A stretch of 64,000 nt of DNA from Shewanella fodinae (GTDB taxonomy: Bacteria; Pseudomonadota; Gammaproteobacteria; Enterobacterales; Shewanellaceae), in contig NZ_BMXW01000010.1 of NCBI RefSeq assembly GCF_014651955.1, forward strand, positions 1-64,000, read 5' to 3'. The translations under genes and the position numbers were made by a program. Each line of letters starts with the position of its first letter. Position 1 is the first letter of the stretch. Shown here one piece after another: positions 62,441 to 64,000 of this stretch. The notes beneath the pieces were generated by a model. It was not told where the DNA came from. It saw nothing but the letters and a program-made list of their open reading frames with translations, and searched no databases.

Positions 62441-64000
62441 TTGAACCAGAAAATTGTGCGCCGCCCCCGCGTGGATGACAGTCATTTACCCGCCTATTTA
62501 CCGCCACTTTTGAAGCAGATATACGCCAGCCGTGGTCTCAGTGCCGAGGATTGTGAGTTGGTGTTAACGCGGCTGTTGCGCCCCGACACCATGCTAGGGT
62601 TGAACCAAGCTGCACAGTTGCTGGCCGATGCGCTGATACAGCAACGGCGCATAGTGATTGTTGGCGATTTTGATGCCGATGGTGCCACCTCAACCAGTGT
62701 CTGCCTGCTGGCATTAAGGCAGATGGGGGCTCGCCACTGTGACTTTTTGATCCCCAACCGCTTTGATTACGGTTATGGACTTAGCCCAGAGATTGTTGCG
62801 GTGGCCGCTGCTCAGGCAGCTGAGGTGTTGGTGACTGTTGACAACGGTATTTCCTCTATCGAAGGGGTGGCGGCTGCCAAAGCTGCAGGTATGACGGTGA
62901 TCATTACTGACCACCACCTACCGGGACAACAACTGCCCACTGCTGACGCTATCGTTAATCCCAATCAGCCCGGTTGTGGATTCGCCTCAAAGTCCATCGC
63001 TGGCGTTGGCGTGGCATTTTATTTGATGACCGCGCTACGGGCTGAATTGCGCGCTCGTGGTTATTTTGAGGCCAATGGCCTCATGATGCCTAACCTTGGA
63101 CATTTGCTGGATTTAGTGGCATTGGGCACAGTGGCTGATGTCGTCGCCTTAGATACCAATAATCGCATCATGGTCGAAGCGGGGATTAAACGTGTGCGTA
63201 CCGGGCAGTGCCGTCCGGGGATCACCGCATTACTGGAAGTCGCTCGACGTGAGCCGCAGCGTCTGGTCGCCGCGGATTTTGGCTTTGCGGTTGGTCCTCG
63301 ATTGAACGCAGCGGGCAGGCTGGATGATATGGCGCTGGGGGTCGAGACACTGCTATGTGATGACTTGTATCAGGCCCGCCGCATGGCAGCCGAGCTAGAT
63401 GGGCTTAACAGTGAACGTCGCGAACTGGAAGCCGGGATGCAACAAGAGGCGCTGCAGTTTTTGCGCACCATGGATTTTGGCGAGCAGCAGCTGCCTTGGG
63501 GCATCGCTTTATATCAGGCAGACTGGCATCAGGGAGTAATCGGTATTCTAGCCTCACGGATCAAAGATCGTTATCACCGGCCGGTGATTGCCTTTGCTGA
63601 AGCTTCTGACAGCGAGATCAAAGGCTCTGCCCGTTCTATCAATGGCTTACACATGCGCGATCTGTTGGAGCTGATCAATAGCCGCCATCCGGGAATGATC
63701 AGCAAATTCGGTGGGCATGCCATGGCCGCCGGGTTAACGCTGGCGAAAACCGCTTTTAGCGACTTTGCCATCGCTTTTGACAGTACGGTACGTGAGTTGT
63801 TAGCGGAGGAAGATCTGCAGGGCCAACTCTGGTCCGACGGTGAGCTTGCCGCTGAGTATTTCACTTTAGATACAGCACAGTTGCTGCGCGATGCCGGACC
63901 TTGGGGACAGGCATTTCCTGAGCCCACTTTTGACGGTAATTTTCGAATATTGCAGCAGCGATTGGTGGGTGAGAAACACTTGAAACTGGTGTTAGAAAGC
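62441..64000 (+). CDS. recJ: Single-stranded-DNA exonuclease RecJ (5' part, runs off the window)
   Basis: 520 codons are present and the frame is still open at the window end. RecJ is a Mn/Mg-dependent 5'-3' exonuclease on single-stranded DNA in recombination and repair. Seen: YLPPLLKQIYASRGL at the N-terminus, DHH-family motifs VGDFDADGATST, VTVDNGISS, ITDHHLPG and VALGTVADVVALD, then GFAVGPRLNAAGRLDDM, and the DHHA1 part with FGGHAMAAGLTL. The start is TTG 62441, giving NQKIVRRPRVDD as in E. coli (KQQIQLRRREVD); an in-frame ATG at 62387 lies inside the terminator and is unlikely. Comparing with E. coli, about 55 residues are missing at the C-terminus. Confidence 0.95.
   Translation, partial: MNQKIVRRPRVDDSHLPAYLPPLLKQIYASRGLSAEDCELVLTRLLRPDTMLGLNQAAQLLADALIQQRRIVIVGDFDADGATSTSVCLLALRQMGARHCDFLIPNRFDYGYGLSPEIVAVAAAQAAEVLVTVDNGISSIEGVAAAKAAGMTVIITDHHLPGQQLPTADAIVNPNQPGCGFASKSIAGVGVAFYLMTALRAELRARGYFEANGLMMPNLGHLLDLVALGTVADVVALDTNNRIMVEAGIKRVRTGQCRPGITALLEVARREPQRLVAADFGFAVGPRLNAAGRLDDMALGVETLLCDDLYQARRMAAELDGLNSERRELEAGMQQEALQFLRTMDFGEQQLPWGIALYQADWHQGVIGILASRIKDRYHRPVIAFAEASDSEIKGSARSINGLHMRDLLELINSRHPGMISKFGGHAMAAGLTLAKTAFSDFAIAFDSTVRELLAEEDLQGQLWSDGELAAEYFTLDTAQLLRDAGPWGQAFPEPTFDGNFRILQQRLVGEKHLKLVLES

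Overview
The window looks like chromosomal DNA of a Shewanella-type gammaproteobacterium. The evidence is mixed coding on both strands at roughly 50 percent G+C, the order xerD-dsbC-recJ, NhaD, an S46 dipeptidyl peptidase, DbpA and SrmB helicases, a chromosomal CatB-type acetyltransferase, and many sensory and c-di-GMP proteins. The genus is inferred from gene content, not from a marker gene. I saw no rRNA, tRNA, CRISPR array, transposase or phage gene.

Layout. 1-2.4 kb: two hexapeptide acetyltransferases (Vat-like and CatB-like), a VOC protein and a tiny ORF. 2.5-8.8 kb: dbpA, a secreted CocE-type hydrolase, a secreted phospholipase D-like protein, an MFS exporter. 9.0-12.4 kb: ErcA-like regulatory dehydrogenase overlapping a PAS-GGDEF-EAL protein. 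12.4-17.2 kb: phoA with a candidate Pho box, an unknown gene, and a LysR regulator divergent from a secreted carboxylesterase. 17.4-21.8 kb: an att-type ABC operon in which the two permeases appear fused. 22-28.4 kb: a 1748-residue hybrid sensor kinase followed by a REC/HD-GYP regulator. 28.5-33.9 kb: ygfZ, serA, a DUF2238 membrane protein, a MenI-like thioesterase and a catalase, two of them preceded by short ORFs with good ribosome binding sites. 33.9-36.0 kb: an accessory patch with three copies of a structured repeat, a 41-residue ORF and a 5'-truncated DUF4209 gene. 36.0-44.7 kb: a GDT1/UPF0016 manganese exporter under a yybP-ykoY riboswitch, a TyrP-like permease, an S46 peptidase, a MATE transporter, a DUF481 protein and nhaD with a structured leader. 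44.8-48.8 kb: a decayed-looking ToxR/MarT-FidL-like locus, a membrane protein of unknown function and a membrane-bound XRE protein. 48.8-56.6 kb: a Cache/PAS protein with a degenerate GGDEF domain, a TatD-linked radical SAM protein, a VOC protein and an RND pump operon. 56.7-64 kb: srmB, trmN6, brnQ, xerD, dsbC and the 5' part of recJ, which runs off the window.

Several themes recur. Signalling genes are dense: a GGDEF-EAL protein, an HD-GYP regulator, a degenerate GGDEF protein and a multi-PAS hybrid kinase. Envelope and export genes are also common (MFS, MATE, RND, Att ABC, NhaD, Mn exporter). The most informative non-coding element is the Mn riboswitch at 36.63-36.74 kb with a pseudoknot-capable expression platform. 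The least explained parts are the structured repeats at 34-35.9 kb, the ErcA/c-di-GMP pair, the nhaD leader and the small ORFs upstream of the catalase and DUF2238 genes.
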